The notes below the pieces were generated by a model, which did not search any database, was not told the DNA's origin, and was given only the letters and a program-made list of their open reading frames with translations. A DNA stretch of 15,643 nt from CBDDRG01 sp051306415 (GTDB lineage Bacteria; Pseudomonadota; Gammaproteobacteria; Pseudomonadales; Porticoccaceae): NCBI GenBank assembly GCA_051306415.1, contig JBPPNE010000091.1, positions 1 to 15,643 of the forward strand. Direction: 5' to 3'. Positions 6,461 through 14,446 of this stretch are shown in pieces. Every line of letters starts with the position of its first letter. Position 1 is the first letter of the stretch. A program made the position numbers and the translations under genes.

Positions 6461-7729
6461 ATGGACATCAAGGCCTATATGCTGGCGCTCGGCGAGCGGG
6501 CCCGCGCCGCATCGCGGGCAATGGCCCGCGCCAGTACGCGGCAGAAGAATGCGGCCCTGCTCGCCATGGTCGAGGCGATTGATGGGCAGCGGGCCGAACT
6601 CGCGAGCGCTAACGGTCGCGATCTCGTCAACGCTCGCGACCAGGGGCTCGATGACGCGCTTGTCGATCGCCTGGAGCTGACCCCGGCGCGCATCGACGGC
6701 ATGCTCGAAGGGCTGCGCCAGGTCGCCGCCCTGGCCGATCCGGTGGGTGAAATCACCGGCATGAACTACCGCCCCAGCGGCATCCAGGTGGGCAGGATGC
6801 GCGTGCCCCTGGGCGTCATCGGCATCATCTACGAATCCCGCCCCAATGTGACCGTGGAGGCGGGGAGCCTGTGCCTGAAGGCGGGCAATGCGGCCATCCT
6901 GCGCGGTGGCAGCGAGTCGATTCACTCGAACCGCGCCATCGCCGCCTGCATCGACGTCGGTCTGCGGCAGGCCGGGCTGCCGCCGACGGCGGTGCAGGTG
7001 GTGGACACCACCGACCGCGCCGCCGTCGGTGAGTTGATCGCGATGCCGGAGTATGTGGACGTTATCGTGCCACGCGGCGGCAAGGGCCTGATCGAGCGCA
7101 TCAGCCGGGATGCCAAGGTGCCGGTCATCAAGCACCTGGACGGCGTCTGCCATGTCTATATCGACGACGGCGCGGATCCCGACAAGGCATTTCGGATCGC
7201 GCTGAACGCCAAGACCCACCGCTACGGCGTCTGCAATGCGATGGAGACACTGCTGGTCGCGGAAAGTGTCGCGGCGGCGATACTGCCGCGCCTGGGCGCT
7301 GCTTACACCGATCATGGCGTGGAACTGCGGGGGTGTGACAAAACCCGCGCTATCCTCGCCACTACAGGTGTTGCCTGTGTGCCGGCAAGCGAGGCCGACT
7401 GGTACGCTGAATATCTGGCTCCGGTGCTGGCGATCCGCGTGGTGGCGGGGCTCGACGCGGCGATCGAACATATTTATGCCTACAGCTCACAGCATACCGA
7501 GGCGATCGTCACCGAGGACTACAGCCGTGGGCGACGGTTCATCACGGAGGTGGATTCGAGCTCGGTGATGATCAATGCCTCGACCCGCTTCGCCGACGGT
7601 TTCGAATACGGCCTGGGTGCGGAGATCGGCATTTCCACCGACAAGATTCACGCCCGCGGGCCGGTCGGGCTCGAAGGCTTGACCAGCCAGAAATTCATTG
7701 TCCTCGGCGATGGCCATGTTCGTGAATGA
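6461..7729 (+). CDS. proA: Gamma-glutamyl phosphate reductase
   Basis: 422 residues, matching the family length. ProA reduces gamma-glutamyl phosphate with NADPH to glutamate semialdehyde, the second step of proline synthesis from glutamate, in the cytoplasm. Diagnostic segments are VPLGVIGIIYESRPNVT (115-131), the nucleotide-binding LKAGNAAILRGG (139-150), VPVIKHLDGVCHVYID (220-235) and YGVCNAMETLLV (255-266), with the catalytic Cys258. FEYGLGAEIGISTDKIHARGP near the end is also typical. ATG 6461 is preceded by GTGAGAAA; an in-frame ATG at 6419 overlaps the -10 box and is rejected. It is the first gene of the nine-gene cluster. proB is not in the window, as is usual when proA is linked to nadD. 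A degenerate 15-bp repeat begins in its last codons. Confidence 0.97.
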   Translation: MDIKAYMLALGERARAASRAMARASTRQKNAALLAMVEAIDGQRAELASANGRDLVNARDQGLDDALVDRLELTPARIDGMLEGLRQVAALADPVGEITGMNYRPSGIQVGRMRVPLGVIGIIYESRPNVTVEAGSLCLKAGNAAILRGGSESIHSNRAIAACIDVGLRQAGLPPTAVQVVDTTDRAAVGELIAMPEYVDVIVPRGGKGLIERISRDAKVPVIKHLDGVCHVYIDDGADPDKAFRIALNAKTHRYGVCNAMETLLVAESVAAAILPRLGAAYTDHGVELRGCDKTRAILATTGVACVPASEADWYAEYLAPVLAIRVVAGLDAAIEHIYAYSSQHTEAIVTEDYSRGRRFITEVDSSSVMINASTRFADGFEYGLGAEIGISTDKIHARGPVGLEGLTSQKFIVLGDGHVRE

Positions 7730-7781
7730 GCAATCCGTGCATGAGAAGCTCGTGAACAAGAGGCCTGTGGATGAGCCCAGC
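7722..7781 (+). repeat. Degenerate 15-bp tandem repeat, four copies, over the proA stop
   Basis: The copies are GTGAATGAGCAATCC, GTGCATGAGAAGCTC, GTGAACAAGAGGCCT and GTGGATGAGCCCAGC, at 7722, 7737, 7752 and 7767. The pattern is GTG-N-ATGAG with variable last bases (copy 3 has AACAAG). A weaker fifth unit may follow. The first copy contains the proA stop codon. The array lies in the 93-base gap before nadD and is in frame with a short open frame that ends at 7826. Confidence 0.7.
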
Positions 7782-7822
7782 GATGAACGCGGCGGCGTAA
7801 ATCCGCCCCCTGTGGTCAGCCC

Positions 7823-8461
7823 TTGAGCGGCATCGGCATTTTTGGCGGCACCTTCGATCCGGTTCACATCGGCCACCTGCGCACCGCCGTTGAGCTGCGC
7901 CAGCTCCTTGATCTGGACGAGATGCGTCTGCTGCCCGCTGCCCGCCCACCCCATCGGGAGCAGCCACTGGCGGCTGCCGAACATCGCCGGGAAATGTTGC
8001 GGCGGGCGATAGCCGGCGAGCCGAGGCTCGTCGTCGATGATCGCGAACTGCGACGGGATGGCCCGTCCTACACCATCGATACGCTACGCGAGCTGCGCGC
8101 CGAGTTGGACGCGCAAGCCCCCGTCTGCCTGTGCGTGGGCATGGATTCACTGGTCAAACTCACCGATTGGCGGCAGTGGCAGGCACTCACCGATTTTGCG
8201 CACCTGGTGGTGGCGGCCCGACCCGGTTGGCACCTGCCCGAGAATGGCGCGGTAGCGGCCTGGATGGCTGAGCGTTTGACCAGTGACCACACCCATCTTG
8301 GCGTGACAGCAGGCGGACGCATCCTGGTTGTTGAAATGACGCTGCTACCGGTATCGGCGACGCGGATTCGTGCGGATCTCGCGGCCGGGCAATCGGCGCG
8401 CTATCTGGTTCCCGATTCGGTGCTCGATTACATCAGCCAACACCGCCTGTACCGGCAGTGA
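7823..8461 (+). CDS. nadD: Nicotinate-nucleotide adenylyltransferase
   Basis: 212 residues. NadD joins nicotinate mononucleotide and ATP to form deamido-NAD, a step of NAD synthesis. The N-terminal GIFGGTFDPVHIGHL (5-19) carries the nucleotidyltransferase HxGH (His15, His18), and SATRIR (178-183) is the second ATP-binding motif, usually (S/T)xxxIR. The start must be the TTG at 7823: the frame has a stop at 7784-7786 and no ATG or GTG between it and the motif, and the next Met would cut off the active site. The ribosome-binding site is weak. The TTG overlaps by four bases (TTGA) the stop of a short frame crossing the proA/nadD gap, so initiation may depend on coupling. It is followed 31 bases later by rsfS, its usual neighbour. 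Confidence 0.96.
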   Translation: MSGIGIFGGTFDPVHIGHLRTAVELRQLLDLDEMRLLPAARPPHREQPLAAAEHRREMLRRAIAGEPRLVVDDRELRRDGPSYTIDTLRELRAELDAQAPVCLCVGMDSLVKLTDWRQWQALTDFAHLVVAARPGWHLPENGAVAAWMAERLTSDHTHLGVTAGGRILVVEMTLLPVSATRIRADLAAGQSARYLVPDSVLDYISQHRLYRQ

Positions 8462-8492
8462 TCGGCTTCACGCTTTGGCCACAGGACTTAGC

Positions 8493-8840
8493 ATGCAAAG
8501 TCCCTTGATCGATATTGCCATTGCTGCACTCGAAGACATCAAGGCGCATGACCTCGTCACCCTCGATGTCACCGCCCTCACCGATGTGATGGATACGCTG
8601 GTTATCGCCAGCGGCACCTCGCCACGCCAGGTCAAGGCGCTCGCCGACCATGTTGTCGAGGCGGGTAAAAAGGCGGGGTATCGGCCCCTCGGCGTTGAGG
8701 GTCTGGAAACCGCTGAATGGGCGCTGGTGGATTTCGGCGATGTTGTGGTGCATGTGATGTTGCCGGCGACGCGGGCCTTTTACGAGCTCGAAAAGCTGTG
8801 GTCCTTGCGCCCCGGCGATCGGCGCAGCGGGGGAGACTAG
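8493..8840 (+). CDS. rsfS: Ribosomal silencing factor
   Basis: 115 residues, the standard size for RsfS (formerly YbeB). It binds ribosomal protein L14 on the 50S subunit and blocks joining with 30S when nutrients are short. The family pattern is clear: DVTALTDVMDTLVIASGTSPRQVKALAD (25-52), then GVEGLETAEWALVDFGDVVVHVM (67-89), in which EW-x-L-x-D-x-G-D-x-x-x-H is diagnostic. AGGA lies 6 bases before ATG 8493. An earlier in-frame GTG/ATG extension would add unrelated sequence overlapping nadD and is rejected. Only four bases separate its stop from rlmH. Confidence 0.96.
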   Translation: MQSPLIDIAIAALEDIKAHDLVTLDVTALTDVMDTLVIASGTSPRQVKALADHVVEAGKKAGYRPLGVEGLETAEWALVDFGDVVVHVMLPATRAFYELEKLWSLRPGDRRSGGD

Positions 8841-8844
8841 CGCC

Positions 8845-9309
8845 TTGCGGCTGCGCATCATTGCGATCGGCAAGAAAATGCCCGCCTGGGTGAGCGCCGG
8901 TTATCAGGATTATGTGCGCCGCCTGCCTGCTGAGTGGAGTATCCAGCTGGTCGAGTTGCCGCTGGGGATGCGCGGCAAGGGCCAACCGGTGCAGCGCGCG
9001 ATCGACGCCGAGGCGGAGGGGATACTCAAGGCCGTGGGCGATGACCGGGTGATCGCACTCGAAGTCGCGGGCAAACCCTGGAGTACGGCGGAGCTGGCTG
9101 GACAGCTCAATCAGTGGCGGGCCAGTGGCGATAACTACAGCCTGTTGATCGGTGGCCCGGATGGACTGTCGCCGCGCTGCTTGACCATCGCGGCGGCGCA
9201 CTGGTCGCTGTCGCCGCTGACGCTGCCCCATGCGCTGGTGCGCATCGTTGTGGTCGAGCAGATCTATCGGGCCTGGTCGATGCACAGCGGACATCCCTAC
9301 CACCGATGA
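8845..9309 (+). CDS. rlmH: 23S rRNA (pseudouridine-1915-N3)-methyltransferase
   Basis: 154 residues, almost the same as the Escherichia coli protein. RlmH is a SPOUT-fold dimer that uses S-adenosylmethionine to methylate pseudouridine 1915 in helix 69 of 23S rRNA, on the assembled 70S ribosome. The start is TTG 8845, with GGGGGAG about 10 bases upstream inside rsfS; the protein begins MRLRIIAIGKKMPAWV as expected. The cofactor loop is YSLLIGGPDGLSP (98-110). The trefoil-knot C-terminus is LSPLTLPHALVRIVVVEQIYRA (122-143), ending in GHPYHR. The protein ends precisely at the family's conserved tail. It is probably translationally coupled to rsfS. Confidence 0.97.
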   Translation: MRLRIIAIGKKMPAWVSAGYQDYVRRLPAEWSIQLVELPLGMRGKGQPVQRAIDAEAEGILKAVGDDRVIALEVAGKPWSTAELAGQLNQWRASGDNYSLLIGGPDGLSPRCLTIAAAHWSLSPLTLPHALVRIVVVEQIYRAWSMHSGHPYHR

Positions 9310-9369
9310 GACAGTCATGCCGGTTGCTCTGGGCGAGGGCACCACTCGATATAGGTGGCCGCCAACGCC

Positions 9370-11292
9370 ATGTCTGACCATCGCATCCTCAAAAATCGCG
9401 AGTCGGAGTCGCGCCTGTTTGCGATCCGCACTGGCATCGCGATCAGCGGCGTGTGTGTGTTGTTGTTGCTGTTGCTGGGGCGGTATTTCTATCTTCAGGT
9501 TATCCGGCACGACGATTTTGTCACCCGTTCGGAGAGCAACCGGGTTCACATCCGTCCGATTCCACCGGCACGTGGTCTGATCTACGACCGCAACGGTGTC
9601 CTGCTCGCTGAAAATCAGCCGGGGATCACGTTATTGGTCGTCGTCGAGCGCACCCCGGATATGGAAGTTTTACTCGCCGAATTAACCCGCCTGTTGGCTA
9701 TTGACGACGTCGAAATCCGCCGCTTTCGCAAGTTGCTCAGTCACCGCCGACCCTATGAGGGCGTGCCTCTGCGCTACAACCTGAATGACGAGGAGCAAGG
9801 CGTTCTCGCCGTCAACGAGTATCGTCTGGCCGGTATTGAGGTGTCGGCGCAACTGGTGCGCCACTATCCGCTGGACACCCAGTTTGCCCATGTCGTTGGT
9901 TATGCCGGGCGGATCAATGAAGCCGAGCTGAAAACGCTCGATCCGCAGCGTTACAGCGGGGTTCACCAGATCGGCAAGACCGGACTGGAAAAATATTACG
10001 AAGATCGTCTGCTCGGCAAAGTCGGTTACGAGTTCGTCGAAACCAATGCACGGGGCCGTGCGATGCGCATGCTGGAGCGGATTGATCCGGTGCAGGGAGA
10101 GGACTTGCACTTGTATCTCGACAGTAAATTACAGGCGATTGCGATCCAGGCCCTTGGCGAGGACAAGGGCGCGGTGGTCGCGATCGAGACCGCTACCGGT
10201 GGTGTCGTAGTGATGGCGAGTACGCCGGGATTTGATCCGAACCTGTTCGTTACCGGCATCAGTCACGCCAACTACCAGGATTTGACCAATTCGCCCGAGC
10301 GGCCCCTGTTTGACCGCGCGATGCGCGGTCTCTATCCACCCGGTTCGACGGTGAAGCCGCTGTTTGCGCTCGCCGGTCTCGATAGCGGGGTGGTGGAGCC
10401 GAGTTTCACAGTCTACGATCCCGGGTTTTTCCAGCTCGACAACGGCGTGCGCAAGTATCGGGACTGGAAACGCGGTGGGCATGGTCGGGTCGGCGTTTAC
10501 GATGCCATCGCGCAATCCTGCGATGTGTTTTTTTACACCCTCGGCGTGCGCATGGGCATCGACCGGCTGCACCATTATGGCGACCTGTTTGGGCTCGGGC
10601 GGCCATCCGGTATCGATCTTCCCGGCGAGCCGGCGGGGGTGATGCCATCGGCGGCGTGGAAACGTGGTCGCTACGGCCAGCCCTGGTATCCTGGCGATAC
10701 GGTGAATACCAGCATCGGGCAAGGCTTTATGCTGATGTCCCCGTTACAACTGGCGGTGATGGCCAGTCGGATGGCCACTCGCGGTGAGGTGAGGGAGCCT
10801 CGCCTGGTGCACGCCATCGGCGGTGAGACCAGGGCGTCAGAGCCGCCAGGCAAGCCAATCACGATCCCCGCCAAGTATTGGGACCAGGTCATCGACGGCA
10901 TGAAGGGCGTGATCCACGGGCCGCGCGGTACCGCCCGTCAGGCGGTGGCCCACCTCAGCTATCTGATGGCGGGAAAAACCGGAACCGCGCAGGTGGTGGG
11001 CATGAAACAGAATGAAAAATACGACATCACCAAGGTGGCTAAGCTGCGCCGCGACCACGCGTTGTTTATCGCTTTTGCGCCCGCCGATGACCCGCGCATT
11101 GCGGTCGGGGTGCTGGTCGAAAATGGCGAGCATGGCAGTTCCCGCGCGGCGCCGGTGGCCCGCCAAGTCATCGATGCCTATCTCGCGGATTATCTGAAGG
11201 CTCAACAGCCGACGGAAGACGCGGTGGGTGAAACCGCGGTCACTGTTGAGGGCGAAGATACGTCCACTCTCCCTGAGGTGAAGCCGCAATGA
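9370..11292 (+). CDS. mrdA: Penicillin-binding protein 2, peptidoglycan D,D-transpeptidase
   Basis: 640 residues. PBP2 cross-links peptidoglycan during side-wall elongation together with RodA. There is a short cytoplasmic tail, then a membrane helix at about 21-43 rich in Val and Leu. The pedestal domain carries RPIPPARGLIYDRNGVLLAEN (62-82), and the transpeptidase domain carries PGSTVK with the active Ser326 and Lys329, then SCD (383-385) and KTG (536-538). The C-terminal 28 residues are acidic and probably disordered. ATG 9370 is chosen by similarity of the N-terminus; an in-frame GTG at 9355 is possible and the ribosome-binding site (AGGTGG) is rather far. The helix is encoded by a low-complexity GT/TTG run near 9451-9478. 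The stop overlaps the rodA start (ATGA). Confidence 0.96.
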   Translation: MSDHRILKNRESESRLFAIRTGIAISGVCVLLLLLLGRYFYLQVIRHDDFVTRSESNRVHIRPIPPARGLIYDRNGVLLAENQPGITLLVVVERTPDMEVLLAELTRLLAIDDVEIRRFRKLLSHRRPYEGVPLRYNLNDEEQGVLAVNEYRLAGIEVSAQLVRHYPLDTQFAHVVGYAGRINEAELKTLDPQRYSGVHQIGKTGLEKYYEDRLLGKVGYEFVETNARGRAMRMLERIDPVQGEDLHLYLDSKLQAIAIQALGEDKGAVVAIETATGGVVVMASTPGFDPNLFVTGISHANYQDLTNSPERPLFDRAMRGLYPPGSTVKPLFALAGLDSGVVEPSFTVYDPGFFQLDNGVRKYRDWKRGGHGRVGVYDAIAQSCDVFFYTLGVRMGIDRLHHYGDLFGLGRPSGIDLPGEPAGVMPSAAWKRGRYGQPWYPGDTVNTSIGQGFMLMSPLQLAVMASRMATRGEVREPRLVHAIGGETRASEPPGKPITIPAKYWDQVIDGMKGVIHGPRGTARQAVAHLSYLMAGKTGTAQVVGMKQNEKYDITKVAKLRRDHALFIAFAPADDPRIAVGVLVENGEHGSSRAAPVARQVIDAYLADYLKAQQPTEDAVGETAVTVEGEDTSTLPEVKPQ

Positions 11293-12434
11293 GGCAAGCG
11301 GAATTTCTCCGTCGCGAAAACCCCTCGGGCTCGGCAGTGTACGGCGGACACCCGGCGTGGCGGCGAGTGCGTATCGATGGGACTCTGCTGGCCCTGTTGC
11401 TGCTGTTGATGGCGGTCGGCATTACCGTTTTGTACAGTGCCAGTGGCCGCGACACCGAGTATGTTGAACGGCAGATGCTGTTCATGGGCGCGGGCCTTGG
11501 CTTGATAGTGGTTATCGCCCAGGTTCCCCTTCGCTTCATGGAGCGCTGGGCGGTGCTGCCCTATGCGGTCGGAGTCGCGCTACTGGTTGCGGTTTTTTTC
11601 TTTGGTGCGGACGCCAAGGGCGCTCAGCGCTGGTTGGATCTGGGCTTCATGCGCTTCCAGCCGTCGGAAATCCTCCGTGTCGCGGCGCCGTTGATGCTAT
11701 CGAGTTATCTGAGTCAGCGGGTGTTGCCGCCGGACGTCAAACGGGTGAGCATCGCGTTGGGCTTGGTGATAGTGCCGGCGATATTGGTGGGCGTGCAGCC
11801 GGATTTGGGTACGGCACTGCTGATTTCTGCGGCGGGCTTTTTCGTGCTGTTCCTGGCGGGGATCGGCAAGCGCTATCTGTTTGGCGCTGGCCTTGCCGCG
11901 GCGGTGGCGGCGCCGGTGTTCTGGATTTATCTGCTCCACGACTACCAGCGAAACCGCATTCTGACGCTGCTCGATCCGCAGTCCGACAAGCTCGGTGCGG
12001 GCTGGAACATTATTCAATCTACCACCGCGATCGGCTCCGGCGGTTGGCATGGCAAGGGCTGGTTTGAAGGCACGCAGTCGCAACTGGATTTTCTGCCGGA
12101 AAGCCACACCGATTTCATCATCGCGGTGTTGGGCGAGGAGTTTGGCCTGGTTGGTGTGGTGTTGCTGTTGACCCTGTACGCGCTGGTTGTTTTGCGCGGG
12201 GGTGTGATCGCCTTGGGGGCGCAGACGATGTTCGGGCGTCTGCTTGCGGGGAGCATCACGCTGACGTTTTCTGTGTATGTGTTTGTCAACATGGGAATGG
12301 TGTCGGGGATACTGCCTGTGGTGGGGGTGCCTCTACCGCTAGTAAGCTATGGCGGCACCTCAATCATGACCCTGATGATCGGGTTTGGTATGCTGATGGC
12401 GGTTAGCACGGAGAAACAACGGATGAGGCCATGA
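11289..12434 (+). CDS. rodA: Rod-shape-determining SEDS glycosyltransferase
   Basis: 381 residues. RodA polymerises lipid II into glycan strands as the partner of PBP2 in the elongasome. About ten hydrophobic helices are visible. SEDS signatures are AQRWLDLGFMRFQPSE (112-127), VGVQPDLGTALLI (167-179), GWNIIQSTTAIGSGG (238-252) and FLPESHTDFIIAVLGEEFG (268-286), with the catalytic Asp275. The C-terminal PLPLVSYGGTSIM (348-360) is equally typical. The N-terminus has about 25 extra polar residues before the first helix. ATG 11289 overlaps the mrdA stop by four bases, so PBP2 and RodA are likely made in step. Its own stop overlaps mltB in the same way. Confidence 0.97.
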   Translation: MRQAEFLRRENPSGSAVYGGHPAWRRVRIDGTLLALLLLLMAVGITVLYSASGRDTEYVERQMLFMGAGLGLIVVIAQVPLRFMERWAVLPYAVGVALLVAVFFFGADAKGAQRWLDLGFMRFQPSEILRVAAPLMLSSYLSQRVLPPDVKRVSIALGLVIVPAILVGVQPDLGTALLISAAGFFVLFLAGIGKRYLFGAGLAAAVAAPVFWIYLLHDYQRNRILTLLDPQSDKLGAGWNIIQSTTAIGSGGWHGKGWFEGTQSQLDFLPESHTDFIIAVLGEEFGLVGVVLLLTLYALVVLRGGVIALGAQTMFGRLLAGSITLTFSVYVFVNMGMVSGILPVVGVPLPLVSYGGTSIMTLMIGFGMLMAVSTEKQRMRP

Positions 12435-13432
12435 GACAAGTAGTTTTTGTGATCGCGGCGATGCTAGCCGTGGTGTGCCCCGCGGCCAGTTCCGTTCACC
12501 CTGGGTACAGCCAGCACCCCAGTGCCGAAGCGTTCATTGAGCGCATGGTGAGTGAACACCAGTTCGATCACGAGGCGCTGGAAGAGCTCTTCGGCCAGGT
12601 TGAATTCCGCCAGCCGATCATCGACCTGATGGACAGGCCCGCCGAAAAGGTGAAGCCGTGGAAGGACTACCGACTGATTTTTATCACCTATCAACGAATT
12701 GCGGCGGGTGTCGATTTTTGGCGCGAGCACCGCTCAGCCTTAGAGCGGGCGCAAGCCGACTACGGCGTGGACCCCGCTGTTATCGTGGCGATCATCGGTG
12801 TCGAGACCTTTTATGGCCGCAACAAAGGCTCCTTTCGGGTCATCGACGCCCTGGCCACACTGGCGTTTGACTACCCCAAGCGGAGTCCCTTTTTCACCAA
12901 GGAACTGGAGCAATTTCTGCTGCTGAGCCGTGAGCAGAAGCGCGATCCGCTGGCGCTGACCGGCTCCTACGCCGGTGCCATGGGTTTCGGCCAGTTCATG
13001 CCGAGCAGCTATCGCAATTATGCGGTGGATTACAACGGCGACACCGAGGTGGATATCTGGAATAACCCCGTCGACGCCATCGGCAGCGTCGCCAACTATT
13101 TTGCTCGTCATGGTTGGCAGCCAGGTCAACTGCCAGTGGTTCGCGCGGTCGCCGCTCCCAATTACAACGCGGGACTGGTCAATCAGTTAGTGCCCCCCAC
13201 TCTCGCCCTCGATGAATTGAAGGCGCAGGGGTTTACTCCGGTGGCAGCGGGCCTGCCACCGGAGACCAAGGCGATCCCGATTGAGCTGGATGCGGAATCA
13301 GGATCCGAGTTCTGGCTTGGTCTGCAAAACTTTTACACCATCACCCGCTATAACAATAGCCATCGCTACGCCATGGCCATCAACGAGCTGAGCCAAGCCA
13401 TCGCCGGGGAAATGCACAGTGCGAGCCCCTAG
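12431..13432 (+). CDS. mltB: Lytic murein transglycosylase B
   Basis: 333 residues. It cuts the glycan strand of peptidoglycan between N-acetylmuramate and N-acetylglucosamine, leaving 1,6-anhydro ends. Motifs are IVAIIGVETFYGRNKG (118-133) with the catalytic Glu125, YAGAMGFGQFMPSSYRNYAVD (180-200), and DYNGDTEVDIW (200-210), which matches the calcium-binding EF-hand loop of Slt35. A signal peptide covers about residues 1-20. Cys16 follows AVV, not a good lipobox, so a soluble periplasmic protein is more likely than a lipoprotein, as for the Pseudomonas SltB1 type. The start overlaps the rodA stop (ATGA) and the end overlaps rlpA by 14 bases. Confidence 0.95.
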   Translation: MRQVVFVIAAMLAVVCPAASSVHPGYSQHPSAEAFIERMVSEHQFDHEALEELFGQVEFRQPIIDLMDRPAEKVKPWKDYRLIFITYQRIAAGVDFWREHRSALERAQADYGVDPAVIVAIIGVETFYGRNKGSFRVIDALATLAFDYPKRSPFFTKELEQFLLLSREQKRDPLALTGSYAGAMGFGQFMPSSYRNYAVDYNGDTEVDIWNNPVDAIGSVANYFARHGWQPGQLPVVRAVAAPNYNAGLVNQLVPPTLALDELKAQGFTPVAAGLPPETKAIPIELDAESGSEFWLGLQNFYTITRYNNSHRYAMAINELSQAIAGEMHSASP

Positions 13433-14303
13433 CCCGACGCTCTGGCTGGGTATTGTCGGGCTCACTTTGATCGGCTTGTTGGCGGCCTGTTCTGGTGGCA
13501 GCGGTGGGCTGCAACGGCCGACGAAAGATGGTCCGCCCGGCGGTGACGTCGATGTCAGTCGCATTCCCGATGCGGTGCCGAAATACGAGCCGATTACCCG
13601 GGCCGGCAACAAGAACCCTTATGAGATTCTCGGCAAAACCTATCGGCTGCTGCCCAGCAGTCGGGGCTATCGGGAGGTCGGTATCGCCTCTTGGTACGGC
13701 AGCAAGTTTCACGGTCAGAATACCGCGAATGGTGAGCCCTACAGCATGTACACCATGAACGCCGCCCACACCCGGCTGCCGATCCCCAGTTATGCGCGGG
13801 TCACCAATCTCGAAAATGGGCGCAGTGTGATCGTGCGGGTGAATGACCGCGGTCCCTTTCACGACAATCGCGTCATCGATCTGTCCTATGTCGCGGCAAA
13901 AAAACTGGGCTACGCTGAGAAGGGTACCGCGCGGGTAGAGGTTGTCGCCATCGATCCGGCGGATTATCAGCGCAACTCGGTGGAGGCGCCGCGGCTGTCG
14001 TCGGCGTCGGTACTGACCAAACCACCCCTCGCAGGTACACCTGATGGCGGCGGCGATACGTTTCTGCAGGTGGGCTCCTTTGCCTCCGCGGCGTCCGCCA
14101 AATCCTTGCAGCGGCGACTCACCAAGGTGACCGATTACCCCGTCGTTGTCCGCTCCGCCGAGCAGGACCACCGCTCGCTGTTCAGAGTGGTGATCGGACC
14201 GGTGGCGGAGAATAACCAGCTCGACCGCCTGCGCCTTCACCTGCGCCGTGGTGAGGGCCTGAATTCCATTGTTGTACGCGCCGGCGCTGCTGTGTCTGAC
14301 TAA
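13419..14303 (+). CDS. rlpA: Septal ring lytic transglycosylase, lipoprotein RlpA
   Basis: 294 residues. The start is GTG 13419, inside the end of mltB, with GGGGA 8 bases upstream. The lipoprotein signal ends in LLAAC, with Cys24 as the lipidated residue, so the protein should be anchored in the outer membrane. A double-psi beta-barrel spans about 86-178: GIASWYGSKFHGQNTANGE (88-106), HTRLPIPSYARVTN (117-130) and VNDRGPFHDNRVIDLS (141-156). Glu106, His117 and Asp143 are at the spacing of the catalytic residues known from Pseudomonas aeruginosa RlpA, so activity on denuded glycan is likely. A SPOR domain (about 213-289, starting TFLQVGSFAS) should direct it to septal peptidoglycan. A Pro/Gly-rich linker separates the domains. 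Confidence 0.96.
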   Translation: MRAPSPTLWLGIVGLTLIGLLAACSGGSGGLQRPTKDGPPGGDVDVSRIPDAVPKYEPITRAGNKNPYEILGKTYRLLPSSRGYREVGIASWYGSKFHGQNTANGEPYSMYTMNAAHTRLPIPSYARVTNLENGRSVIVRVNDRGPFHDNRVIDLSYVAAKKLGYAEKGTARVEVVAIDPADYQRNSVEAPRLSSASVLTKPPLAGTPDGGGDTFLQVGSFASAASAKSLQRRLTKVTDYPVVVRSAEQDHRSLFRVVIGPVAENNQLDRLRLHLRRGEGLNSIVVRAGAAVSD

Positions 14304-14406
14304 GCAGTGAGACGGTGTTAAACTCTGACCACCCATCTGGCTCGGCTGTTCCTGCACCGTTCTTTTGCCCCGAAGGGGTGTCGATACCAGCGCAAAGACC
14401 AAGAAT

Positions 14407-14430
14407 GACAACACTAAGCGACAACACTAA
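14407..14430 (+). repeat. 11-bp direct repeat just before dacA
   Basis: GACAACACTAA occurs at 14407-14417 and again at 14420-14430, a period of 13 bases. It lies 16 bases before the dacA ATG, directly upstream of its GGTGA ribosome-binding site. Because 13 is not a multiple of three, the repeat is not preserved as protein, which argues against a longer dacA starting at ATG 14405. Confidence 0.75.
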
Positions 14431-14446
14431 TCCCGGTGACAAAACT

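Noticed and set aside
6458..7471. 337-codon minus-strand frame over proA
   Set aside because: Antisense to a clear ProA protein. The translation is rich in His, Arg and Gln with no family features.
8632..9549. 305-codon minus-strand frame over rsfS, rlmH and the start of mrdA
   Set aside because: It crosses three well-supported genes in antisense and has no recognisable domain.
14304..14406. Promoter or terminator in the rlpA/dacA gap
   Set aside because: A small CCCC-GAA-GGGG hairpin is present but no T-run follows, and I could not find a -35/-10 pair with acceptable spacing.
13380..14414. 344-codon minus-strand frame over rlpA
   Set aside because: Antisense to RlpA, whose lipobox, barrel and SPOR domain are all clear; the antisense product shows nothing recognisable.
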